Shown: positions 1-5,023, numbered from the stretch's first letter. The stretch is 5,023 bases of DNA from Methanocorpusculum sp. (GCA_029986195.1 DALTYF010000094.1:1-5023), one strand, 5' to 3'. Numbers and translations are program-made. Notes: generated by a model not told the origin, from the sequence alone.

Positions 1-483
1 GCCTACCGGGGCATTTGCTTTGTTTACAAAGGCCGCGGCGTTTGCCGGACCAATGGCGAGGCCTGCATCCGCCGCGGCAACCGCACCCGTTGCATCTCCG
101 GCGCGGATGAGGTATCCTGCCTTGTTTGCATGAATCTGCGGTGCATGGGGATTGATTGCCAGCGCATCACCTGCAGCAACCACCGCGTCAAGATATTTTC
201 CGGCTTCGGCGAGCAGTCGTGCGCATTCCGCAAAGAACCGGTAGTCGCCCGGAAACATCTCCGAAGACTTTGTATAGCAGCCAAGCGCTGCGGTCTGCTG
301 CCCGATTGTTTCCAGCAGCAGGCCGAGGTTGTACCAGACATCCGGTACATCAGGCCGGATTTTCAGCGACTCCTCGTAACAATAGATGGCGCCTTTCCGG
401 TCTCCCGCTTCGATGCGCGACGCAGCCTCTTTGCACCAGAGCACGGGATCGGAAGGGTTCTGAACCCGCGGTCTGCCTGCCAT
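1..483 (-). CDS. TPR-repeat protein, 3' end beyond the window
   Basis: The minus-strand frame stays open from an ATG at 483-481 to the window edge, giving 161 codons with no stop, so the C-terminus is missing. The protein is built of tetratricopeptide repeats, helix-turn-helix units that act as protein-interaction scaffolds. Repeats are visible at about residues 13-44 (LWCKEAASRIEAGDRKGAI), 46-78 (VWYNLGLLLETIG), 81-112 (ECARLLAEAGKYLDAV) and 114-146 (ANKAGYLIRAGDATGAV), with a fifth starting near 148. The spaced W/Y-L-G-A-Y/A-P pattern and repeat length of about 34 are typical. There is no signal peptide or membrane segment in the visible part, so it is probably cytosolic. The ATG shares one base with the stop codon of the upstream HPS-RraA gene (TAATG), and GGGAG lies 8 nt upstream, which supports this start and translational coupling. 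The binding partner is unknown. The family call is firm; the specific role is not. Confidence 0.88.
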   Translation of the reverse strand, partial: MAGRPRVQNPSDPVLWCKEAASRIEAGDRKGAIYCYEESLKIRPDVPDVWYNLGLLLETIGQQTAALGCYTKSSEMFPGDYRFFAECARLLAEAGKYLDAVVAAGDALAINPHAPQIHANKAGYLIRAGDATGAVAAADAGLAIGPANAAAFVNKANAPVG

Positions 484-1766
484 TATTTTTTCTCCCAGCG
501 CAGCAGCTGCGCAACACTTCCCAGCGTTCCGCCGCGGCGGATCTCTTCCCGCACCCGTGTCTCGGTCTTAAAGACCTCATAGGCGCGGCGGGTAACCTCA
601 TAGGCGCGTTCGCGGGGAATGACAACGACGCCTGACTGATCGCCGATCAGCCAGTCGCCGGGACGTACGGTCTGGCCGCAGCAGGAGATCTCAGCCCCGA
701 TCTCACCGAACCCTTTCGGCTCTCCGGCATTCGGCTGCACGGCGGTTGCAAACACCGGGATGTCCAGTCTCAGAATATCATCCCAGTCACGTACCGCACC
801 GTCGATGATGATACCGGCAACCCCCCGGTTCATCGCCGAACGGGTAGCGAGTTCTCCCCACGGGGAAATGTCGGTGCGCTTGTCGTTACTGATGACCAGA
901 ATGTCCCCCGGGTTGCAGGAGTCAATCGCCTGTACCGGTTTGGACCAGTCGCCGCCGAAGGTCTGTATGGTTACAGCACGTCCGATCATTTTGTGCGGTA
1001 CGTGACGTTCGCTCAGTCCTGCCATTGCCCCTTTGCGGTAGAGGGCATCGGTGACGTTTGGTGCGGAAACGGTCCGGAGCAGTTCGCGGATCTGATCGTC
1101 AAGCGTTTTCTTTTCGGAACGGGCAGCCTTCGGACTGTCGAGCGCCGTCCGGACGGCTGCGGCGGCAGCGGCAACATCCGCAGACTTGATGATCGTCCCG
1201 CCGACGATTACAATATCTGCGCCGCGTGCGGCGGCAGCCGCTGCGGTCTCCGCATTGAGTCCTCCGGCGACCGCGATCTTTACCGGCAGTTTTCCGAGAG
1301 CGTCCAGCAGGGCAAGAGGATCTTTTCCGATCATCTGTTGATCGATTCCCACATGGGCATTGATGATCTGCACCCCGAGTGCGGCAAGCTCTTCTGCACG
1401 GGCGGCGGGGTCACGGACGTTCATCATATCGGCCATGATCTCCACCCCGTAGAGTGCCGCACCCCGCATGGCGTCGGCGATGACGGCATCATCGGCTGCG
1501 GCAAGCACACAGACAACGTTTGCTCCTGCCTTTGCCGCCATCTCCACTTCAATCGCTCCGGTATCAGAGGTTTTCAGATCGGCCACAAGCGGTACGGAGG
1601 GAAAGAGGGCCCGCATCCGGCGGACACTTTCCATTCCCTCACTCTTCACCAGAGGGGTTCCTATCTCTATCCAGTCGGCACCGCCGGAAACTGCTTCCTC
1701 GGCGATTTTTTCTGCGCGGGAAAGTTCCGTAAGGTCCAGTGCGACCTGTAAAACCGGTCTGACCAT
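483..1766 (-). CDS. Fusion of 3-hexulose-6-phosphate synthase (HPS) and an RraA-like domain
   Basis: This 427-residue protein has two domains. Residues 1-210 are a TIM barrel of the orotidine-monophosphate decarboxylase suprafamily, HPS type: IEIGTP at 33-38, the signature DLKTSD (DxKxxD) at 63-68, HVGIDQQ at 138-144, AGGL at 167-170 and the phosphate-site GG at 189-190. HPS condenses formaldehyde with ribulose 5-phosphate; in archaea lacking the oxidative pentose phosphate route the reverse reaction supplies ribulose 5-phosphate. Residues 222-427 are RraA-like (formerly MenG-like): GELAT at 304-308, GIIIDGAVRD at 318-327 and GDQSGVVVIP at 375-384. R326 and D327 match the Arg-Asp pair used by the related class II HMG/CHA aldolases. 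A short Ala-rich and charged linker joins the two. No partner isomerase (PHI, SIS domain) is seen in this window. The start fits the family N-terminus (LQVALDL), though the upstream SD is weak. The HPS call is strong; the RraA activity is unknown. Confidence 0.93.
   Translation of the reverse strand: MVRPVLQVALDLTELSRAEKIAEEAVSGGADWIEIGTPLVKSEGMESVRRMRALFPSVPLVADLKTSDTGAIEVEMAAKAGANVVCVLAAADDAVIADAMRGAALYGVEIMADMMNVRDPAARAEELAALGVQIINAHVGIDQQMIGKDPLALLDALGKLPVKIAVAGGLNAETAAAAAARGADIVIVGGTIIKSADVAAAAAAVRTALDSPKAARSEKKTLDDQIRELLRTVSAPNVTDALYRKGAMAGLSERHVPHKMIGRAVTIQTFGGDWSKPVQAIDSCNPGDILVISNDKRTDISPWGELATRSAMNRGVAGIIIDGAVRDWDDILRLDIPVFATAVQPNAGEPKGFGEIGAEISCCGQTVRPGDWLIGDQSGVVVIPRERAYEVTRRAYEVFKTETRVREEIRRGGTLGSVAQLLRWEKK
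492..496 (-). promoter_or_regulatory. Shine-Dalgarno site for the TPR gene
   Basis: Read on the minus strand, GGGAG lies 8 nt upstream of the TPR gene's ATG, inside the last codons of the HPS-RraA gene. Together with the TAATG stop-start overlap it fixes the TPR start and suggests coupled translation. Confidence 0.6.
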
Positions 1767-1850
1767 ATCAACTAGTTTGGTGAAACAAGGGGATAAGGTT
1801 GGTGATGCAGGCGCTGATCGGTGTATTCTGACCGCGGCTGCGGCGGGCCG

Positions 1851-1862
1851 GAAAAAATAGGA
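1851..1862 (-). terminator. Possible T-run terminator after the rhodanese gene
   Basis: Directly after the rhodanese stop codon the minus strand reads TCCTATTTTTTC, with six consecutive T. Archaeal RNA polymerase terminates at such U-rich stretches without needing a hairpin. A 96-bp gap follows before the HPS-RraA start, so it could separate the two transcripts. A single six-T run is weak evidence, and read-through is possible. Confidence 0.3.
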
Positions 1863-2228
1863 TTACTGCTGATCGTGCAGGGTGGGAAGTCCTGCACGCA
1901 GCCAGGTGTTTATTCCTCCGTCAAGAATATAGACGTGCACAAACCCGAGTTTTTCCATCAGCATGCCGGTCCGGAGACCGCGGATTCCGGACTGACAGTA
2001 GATCAGCAGATACACGTTGATTCTTGCAAGAGCGGCAATGTTTTCTGCAAAGTCCGGGGAACTGAAGTCGATCCGGCGGGCACCTTTGAGGTGCCCGCAC
2101 CCGGCGATCTCCTGTTCTGTCCGGACGTCGATGACGATGGTGTTTCCCGCGTTGATCAGCTGCCGTGCACCGGCAGCGTTCACAGCCTGCGGGGGCGGTA
2201 CGGATGTTGTTGGTACTTCAAGAATCAT
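1863..2228 (-). CDS. Single-domain rhodanese-like sulfurtransferase
   Basis: This 121-residue protein is one rhodanese homology domain with a short Pro-rich N-terminal tail (residues 1-13). The rhodanese signatures occur in order: VIDVRTEQE at 32-40, GHLKGARRIDF at 45-55, the active-site loop YCQSGIRG at 77-84 with Cys78 as the presumed persulfide-forming residue (CxxGxR pattern), and LDGGINTWLRAGLP at 102-115. Such proteins carry sulfur as a cysteine persulfide for transfer or detoxification. No signal peptide is visible, so it is probably cytosolic. An additional cysteine at 44 precedes the GH motif. The gene starts only 3 nt after the nitroreductase stop, so the two form an operon, which suggests a shared role in redox or sulfur metabolism. 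The upstream SD (GAGAAG) is poor, so translation may depend on coupling. The substrate cannot be inferred. Confidence 0.92.
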   Translation of the reverse strand: MILEVPTTSVPPPQAVNAAGARQLINAGNTIVIDVRTEQEIAGCGHLKGARRIDFSSPDFAENIAALARINVYLLIYCQSGIRGLRTGMLMEKLGFVHVYILDGGINTWLRAGLPTLHDQQ

Positions 2229-2231
2229 GTA

Positions 2232-2762
2232 TTACTGATACTTCTCAGAAAAGACCAGTTTTTCAAGCGGGGTCTTTTCTGCGAGCGTGATGCCGCCGAC
2301 GTCGGGAACTCCTGCGGCGATGATGGAGACAAGTTTGTAGGTCTCCGGGACGTCTGCCAGTTCACGGACCGCATCTGCGTAGGGCATCTGGTTTCCTGCA
2401 ATCCAGCATCCGCCGTAGCCGTAGGCGTGCAGGGCAAGAAGCAGGTTTTCGGTGGCAGCAGAACAGTCTTCCACGGTGAACTTCCAGTCGGCCTCGCCGA
2501 GGACAAGGATTCCGACTGCCGCACCCTCGATGAACTTTCCGTTGGGTGCGAGTTCCGCGATCTTTTTCAGGGTCTCTTTGTTTTTGATGACAACAAAGAT
2601 CCACGGCTGTTTGTTTCTGCCGGTCGGTGCCTTGGATGCACACTCCAGGGCTTTTCTGATAAACTCCGGCGGGATTTCCTCTTCCTTGAATTTGCGGACA
2701 CTGTGGCGTGACTGGATGACGGTAATACCGAAGTTTGCTATCCCGGGATTTCTCACATTCAT
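2232..2762 (-). CDS. Nitroreductase-family FMN-dependent oxidoreductase
   Basis: This 176-residue protein has the length and motif order of the nitroreductase family. These FMN flavoproteins usually act as dimers and transfer hydride from NAD(P)H, or in methanogens possibly from another donor. FMN-binding segments are SRHSVRKF at 18-25, APTGRNKQPW at 45-54, the central ATENLLLALHAYGYGGCW at 103-120 and IAAGVPD at 148-154, ending with the PLEKLV tail typical of the family. The chosen ATG has a strong AAGGAG site 5 nt upstream. It is about 15 residues longer than the shortest family members before the SRHSVRKF motif, which is acceptable. The rhodanese gene follows after 3 nt. A 139-bp gap upstream holds a possible promoter, so this gene probably leads the two-gene operon. 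The physiological substrate is unknown; nitroaromatic reduction should not be assumed. Confidence 0.93.
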   Translation of the reverse strand: MNVRNPGIANFGITVIQSRHSVRKFKEEEIPPEFIRKALECASKAPTGRNKQPWIFVVIKNKETLKKIAELAPNGKFIEGAAVGILVLGEADWKFTVEDCSAATENLLLALHAYGYGGCWIAGNQMPYADAVRELADVPETYKLVSIIAAGVPDVGGITLAEKTPLEKLVFSEKYQ

Positions 2763-2767
2763 AATTA

Positions 2768-2773
2768 CTCCTT
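2768..2773 (-). promoter_or_regulatory. Strong Shine-Dalgarno site of the nitroreductase gene
   Basis: The minus strand reads AAGGAG, then 5 nt, then ATG. It is the best ribosome binding site in the window and fixes the nitroreductase start. Confidence 0.75.
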
Positions 2774-2821
2774 ATGCAGGAGACGTAAAGAGCTTTTCTG
2801 AATAGACACATTTCTTGTGCA

Positions 2822-2831
2822 TTGTATACGG
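2822..2831 (-). promoter_or_regulatory. Possible TATA element for the nitroreductase-rhodanese operon
   Basis: The minus strand has CGTATACAAT about 62 nt before the nitroreductase ATG. With the usual archaeal spacing of about 25 nt, transcription would start near 2800 and give a leader of roughly 38 nt that includes the AAGGAG site. A small inverted repeat, CACA-TTTCT-TGTG at 2807-2819, lies between this element and the expected start and could be an operator. Both assignments are by eye and weak. Confidence 0.3.
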
Positions 2832-2889
2832 GACGGGAACGGAACACGAGAGCACCGGACACTGCCGGGAAAGGAATGGAAGGAACGGC

Positions 2890-2901
2890 AGAAAAAAGAA
2901 A
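2890..2901 (-). terminator. T-rich terminator after the PH/SHOCT gene
   Basis: Immediately after the PH/SHOCT stop codon the minus strand reads TTTCTTTTTTCT, a pyrimidine stretch dominated by T. This is the usual form of an intrinsic archaeal terminator. It is placed where the transcript should end, before the nitroreductase promoter region. Confidence 0.5.
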
Positions 2902-3621
2902 TTAAATATCCAGCTTCTCCAGAAGCGGCAGCCGCAGTTTACGGTACTGCTCCTCGGTCAGAACATGATTATCATACAGCGTGCGAAGTGCTTTCAGGCA
3001 CTCTTTCACGGTCTCCTGATCCATCGTCTCCTCCGCTGCGGGAATCACCGGCCCGGAAACCGGCTCGCCGCTTTCCTCAAACAGCTCCGGTGCCTCCTCG
3101 TCTTCTTCCTTCTCCCCATCTTTGGGAAGAATCGGCGCAATGTAGCTCTCCGTCATCGGCGGGGCCTCCGACATCACCGTCTTTGCCAGATAATCCACCG
3201 GCTTTTTCAGCGTCCACTCCTCGCCGGAAAACACCGACTTCCTGCGCTCAAGCGGCACCAGGGCTGTGCCAAGATCATTCATCGCTGACTGTAACGTAAG
3301 AAGAATCCTCTCCGCCTCCTCATTCAGAAGCCAGCCGATCTTCAGCACCGCACCATCCGTATCGGTGATCCTCAGCTCCGCCGATTTTTTCCCTTCATGA
3401 AAGACAGCCGATTCAATACGGGCAAACGCATACAGCGTATCATCATACATACCGGTCGCGTTCTCCTCAAAGTACATCAGCCGCTGATCGGAGACGATGA
3501 TAATTTTCCTGCGGCTCTGCTCCTCGGCAAGATTCTGCATGACGCACAGCGGACTTTCGCCGGAGTAAAAGGTATTCAGAATATCCTGAGGCATCGAACT
3601 GCCTGCCACATCCTCAGCCAT
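2902..3621 (-). CDS. PH-like domain protein with C-terminal SHOCT-like segment
   Basis: This 239-residue soluble protein has three parts. Residues about 18-118 resemble a bacterial/archaeal PH-like domain: strand-rich with IIIVSDQRLMYFE at 40-52, YAFARIESAVFHEGKKSAELRI at 64-85, LKIGWLL at 93-99, and a closing helix EEAERILLTLQSAMNDL at 101-117. Residues about 119-200 are a low-complexity linker rich in Glu and Pro (KEEDEEAPELFEES at 171-184). Residues about 203-236 (VKECLKALRTLYDNHVLTEE and on to LPLLEKL) fit a SHOCT motif, a short helix-turn-helix of LxxLYxxGxLTxEEYxxxKxxLL type often found at protein ends. No membrane segment or signal peptide is visible. Known relatives are mostly uncharacterised and are thought to mediate oligomerisation or membrane association. 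No clear SD precedes the ATG; Met10 is an alternative start. The gene is divergent from the EchA-like gene. Domain calls are by pattern only. Confidence 0.82.
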   Translation of the reverse strand: MAEDVAGSSMPQDILNTFYSGESPLCVMQNLAEEQSRRKIIIVSDQRLMYFEENATGMYDDTLYAFARIESAVFHEGKKSAELRITDTDGAVLKIGWLLNEEAERILLTLQSAMNDLGTALVPLERRKSVFSGEEWTLKKPVDYLAKTVMSEAPPMTESYIAPILPKDGEKEEDEEAPELFEESGEPVSGPVIPAAEETMDQETVKECLKALRTLYDNHVLTEEQYRKLRLPLLEKLDI

Positions 3622-3658
3622 AACTGTTTTTAGTTTGTCGTTGCAGGTCTTATGCCTT

Positions 3659-3665
3659 CTTATAG
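3659..3665 (-). promoter_or_regulatory. Possible TATA element for the PH/SHOCT gene
   Basis: The minus strand reads CTATAAG about 38 nt upstream of the ATG at 3621. Normal archaeal spacing would place the start of transcription near 3635, giving a short leader. The match to the TATA consensus is only partial. Confidence 0.3.
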
Positions 3666-3688
3666 ATTGGGCGTTGTGCCTTTATTCC

Positions 3689-3722
3689 TGAGCATCCCAT
3701 GGAAAACACAGAACACGCAGAA
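3689..3722 (+). repeat. Extra copy of the ACACAGA-type motif, inverted relative to 3969-4000
   Basis: The plus strand at 3689-3722 begins TGAGCATCCC and continues GGAAAACACAGAAC. The reverse complement of 3969-4000 begins TGAGGAGCCC and continues GGAACACACAGAAC. Aligned by eye with one 2-nt gap, 26 of 32 positions agree. This pair has its dyad centre near 3845, not at the 3905 axis of the larger palindrome, so it is a separate copy of the motif and could give alternative pairing in RNA or single-stranded DNA. Confidence 0.7.
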
Positions 3723-3752
3723 ATTTTCAACCGCATGTGATACCACAAAAAG

Positions 3753-4057
3753 ATTTAGTAGATCTTTTTCCGGAAACTGCAGGCGGGTTCGTTTCTTCGT
3801 GTGGCTGTACTTGGAGCAACCACGGACCACACCGAGCGCATGCCTTCGGCCTGCTTACCGCTTCGCGGGAATACACGGAAAGACCCGGGAAGTCGGTATC
3901 CTTGATCATATCCCTGCGCACAGATTCTTTCCGTGTTTTTTCGTAAGCGCGGCGGTATTTCGTGTTTTTTCAGTGGGTTCTGTGTGTTCCGGGCTCCTCA
4001 AGTAAAACCAAAGAGAAAGACTTCCGAATACAGTTTCCAGAAAAAAACCTACTAAAT
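3753..4057. repeat. Long imperfect inverted repeat, foldback or MITE-like element
   Basis: The outer 27-nt arms are 3753-3779 and 4031-4057. The reverse complement of the left arm matches the right arm at 24 of 27 positions, including CAGTTTCC and CTACTAAAT exactly. The inner block ACACGGAAAGA at 3873-3883 pairs perfectly with TCTTTCCGTGT at 3926-3936. A third block, the CTTGGAGCAACCACGGACCA stretch with its flanks (about 3809-3834), pairs imperfectly with about 3978-4003. All three share a dyad axis near 3905, so they are collinear parts of one palindrome with arms of about 130 nt. A further TGTGAT (3736-3741) and ATCACA (4068-4073) lie roughly symmetrically outside. No target-site duplication is evident at either set of ends and no transposase is encoded. 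It may be a decayed non-autonomous element, a structured RNA, or an extragenic repeat. The symmetry is directly visible; its nature is inference. Confidence 0.8.
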
Positions 4058-4084
4058 ACCTCGTCACATCACACAGACAACACC

Positions 4085-4106
4085 CGGAATGCTTCGGGGG
4101 ATTCCG
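4085..4106 (+). repeat. Small hairpin-forming dyad upstream of the EchA-like gene
   Basis: CGGAAT at 4085-4090 and ATTCCG at 4101-4106 form a perfect 6-bp stem with a 10-nt G-rich loop. It lies about 110 nt upstream of the EchA-like start codon and probably upstream of its promoter. It could be an operator or a chance dyad. Confidence 0.4.
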
Positions 4107-4170
4107 CATATCTGCACAACAGCGAAGAAAAATATTCTTTCAGTCCCTGTCAGGACCGGGAATCTATTAG

Positions 4171-4190
4171 AATGATTAATAATGATCAAT
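4171..4190 (+). promoter_or_regulatory. Putative promoter region with tandem decamer, EchA-like operon
   Basis: Two adjacent 10-nt units, AATGATTAAT and AATGATCAAT, differ at one position. They are spaced by one helical turn and are the most AT-rich stretch before the gene. The central ATTAATAAT (4175-4183) could act as TATA element, placing transcription start at about 4202-4208 and leaving a leader of about 10 nt. The tandem units could also bind a regulator. This is assigned by eye. Confidence 0.4.
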
Positions 4191-4206
4191 CCCCATACTT
4201 TTAACA

Positions 4207-4212
4207 AGTGAT
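4207..4212 (+). promoter_or_regulatory. Weak Shine-Dalgarno-like site of the EchA-like gene
   Basis: AGTGAT lies 3 nt before the ATG at 4216. It matches the GGTGAT part of the archaeal anti-SD complement except for one base, and the spacing is short. It supports but does not prove the start. Confidence 0.4.
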
Positions 4213-4215
4213 ATT

Positions 4216-5023
4216 ATGTACCCGCCGGAACTTGTAGCCATCCTCATACTGCTGCTGGTTCCCCTGCTCGCCGCAATACTTTTTGCCGTGCTGAACAGGG
4301 ATGCCATTCGCAACGGTATCGTAGGTGTTGCTTCGGCAGTTCTTATCGCTGCATCTCTCTTCCTTGCCTACCTTGCATGGTCGAGTCCCGCCCCGATAGC
4401 AATTGCCCTGGAACATGCTAAACTGATAAGCGTCGGCCTCTTCCTCGCAGAGCTCGTGGTTGCCCTTGCAATCATCGCACTCTCCCTCAAATACCGGAGA
4501 ATTCTTCCGCTCGCCCTTGGCCTTATCCAGCTCGCCCTGCTGTTTGTTCTGGAGTTCGTCTATGCCGAATCCGTTGTCATCTCAACCGCATTCGTCGTCA
4601 ACAACCTGTCGGCGATAATGGTACTGATCATCGGCATTATCGGTACCCTCATCTGCGTCTATGCTCTCGGCTACATGAAAGACTATCATCATCACCATAC
4701 CGAAATTGCGGAACGCAAACCGTACTTCTTCGTGATGCTCTTCGTCTTCCTCACCGCCATGTTTGGCATCGTCCTCTCCGACAGTCTCATGTGGATCCTC
4801 TGCTTCTGGGAAGTCACCACCCTTTGTTCCTTCCTCCTTATCGGATACTCAAAAACCCCCGAAGCAGTCACCAACTCCTTCCGCGCCGTGTGGATGAACC
4901 TCATCGGCGGCATCGCATTTACCCTTGCAATCATCTCCCTTCTGGAGATAAAACCGTTCGGAGCCAACCTCCTCAGCATCACCCGCATTATCGGGTACCA
5001 TGAAATGGGGGCGGTCACCGTCC
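4216..5023 (+). CDS. echA: EchA/NuoL-like ion-translocating membrane subunit, 3' end beyond the window
   Basis: The frame is open for 269 codons from ATG 4216 to the window edge, so less than half of a typical NuoL/EchA protein (about 600 residues or more) is present. The sequence is very hydrophobic, with membrane helices at about residues 5-25, 34-55, 69-91, 97-120, 128-153, 168-186, 188-208 and 226-242. YALGYMKDY at 149-157 and FWEVTTLCSFLLIGY at 197-211 are characteristic of proton-conducting antiporter-like subunits of complex I and energy-converting hydrogenases. Glu199 in the FWE motif matches the essential membrane glutamate of NuoL, and SFRAVWMNLIGG (227-238) matches its AFxxNRxGD segment. 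Four histidines (158-161) sit in a loop. In methanogens this type is the first gene of Ech hydrogenase operons, where ion flow drives ferredoxin reduction with H2. The symbol depends on Ech genes following downstream; Mbh, Mrp or Fpo/Nuo-like alternatives cannot be excluded. Confidence 0.82.
   Translation, partial: MYPPELVAILILLLVPLLAAILFAVLNRDAIRNGIVGVASAVLIAASLFLAYLAWSSPAPIAIALEHAKLISVGLFLAELVVALAIIALSLKYRRILPLALGLIQLALLFVLEFVYAESVVISTAFVVNNLSAIMVLIIGIIGTLICVYALGYMKDYHHHHTEIAERKPYFFVMLFVFLTAMFGIVLSDSLMWILCFWEVTTLCSFLLIGYSKTPEAVTNSFRAVWMNLIGGIAFTLAIISLLEIKPFGANLLSITRIIGYHEMGAVTV

Larger units (their letters stand above)
3622..4215. other. 594-bp non-coding gap between divergent genes
   Basis: No convincing gene lies here. 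Short open frames on both strands lack recognisable domains and overlap the repeat structure, and no tRNA or rRNA is apparent. The gap contains possible promoters at both ends, a long imperfect inverted repeat at 3753-4057, an extra copy of its internal motif at 3689-3722, and small dyads at 4085-4106 and 4143-4156. A small structured RNA cannot be excluded. Confidence 0.75.

Noticed and set aside
993..1751. 252-codon open frame on the plus strand, antisense to the HPS-RraA gene
   Set aside because: It is the shadow of a GC-rich gene with strong family motifs on the minus strand. Its translation is rich in Cys, His and Gly without domain character.
1821..2711. 296-codon open frame on the plus strand spanning the rhodanese and nitroreductase genes
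   Set aside because: It is antisense to two genes with complete catalytic motifs, and its translation has no recognisable domain.
3689..4000. CRISPR array or classical insertion sequence in the gap
   Set aside because: The repeats are inverted and degenerate with irregular spacing, so not CRISPR. No transposase fragment and no target-site duplication is visible, so a standard IS is not supported.
3652..4005. Open frames of 64-117 codons on both strands in the 3622-4215 gap
   Set aside because: They are low-complexity translations of the ACACRGA repeat and inverted-repeat sequence, without plausible ribosome binding sites or domains.
4143..4156. GTCC-CTGTCA-GGAC dyad upstream of the EchA-like gene as a terminator or operator
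   Set aside because: Only 4-bp arms and no T-run follow. A dyad this short is expected by chance.
4687..4701. Four-histidine run in the EchA-like protein as a metal site
   Set aside because: The histidines lie in a loop between helices, and I know of no metal-binding role at this position in the family. The run may simply be a variable loop.
4692..5018. 108-codon minus-strand open frame inside the EchA-like gene
   Set aside because: It is antisense to a clear membrane-protein coding frame and has no domain features of its own.

Overview
The window looks like the chromosome of a hydrogenotrophic methanogenic archaeon. The order Methanomicrobiales fits best, and a Methanocorpusculum-like genus is a low-confidence guess. 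Three things point that way: a 3-hexulose-6-phosphate synthase fused to an RraA-like domain, the first gene of what is probably an Ech-type membrane-bound hydrogenase locus, and T-rich stretches after stop codons instead of bacterial hairpin terminators. This assignment rests on recognising protein families, not on a database search.

Layout. Positions 1-3621 are coded on the minus strand. In transcription order they hold a PH/SHOCT-type protein (3621-2902), a nitroreductase-family flavoprotein (2762-2232), a rhodanese-domain protein (2228-1863), the HPS-RraA fusion (1766-483) and a TPR protein that runs off the left edge (483-1). The nitroreductase and rhodanese genes are 3 nt apart and are almost certainly co-transcribed. 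The fusion gene and the TPR gene share one base (TAATG), so they look translationally coupled. Longer gaps with T-rich runs and possible promoters separate these pairs from each other and from the PH/SHOCT gene.

Positions 3622-4215 form a 594-bp gene-free gap between divergent genes. At its right side the plus strand starts a polytopic membrane protein of the NuoL/EchA family (4216 to beyond 5023).

The most unusual part is the gap. Positions 3753-4057 form a long imperfect inverted repeat (dyad centre about 3905). Its 27-nt ends match at 24 of 27 positions, and it has at least two further matching blocks on the same dyad axis. The interior carries many degenerate ACACRGA-type motifs, read on the plus strand mostly in the left half and on the minus strand mostly in the right half. 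One extra motif cluster lies outside at 3689-3722. No protein-coding gene in it is credible. It looks like a foldback or MITE-like non-autonomous element, or a structured intergenic repeat, between a PH/SHOCT gene and a hydrogenase operon. The genes themselves belong to recognisable families; the RraA domain function and the PH/SHOCT protein remain functionally open.
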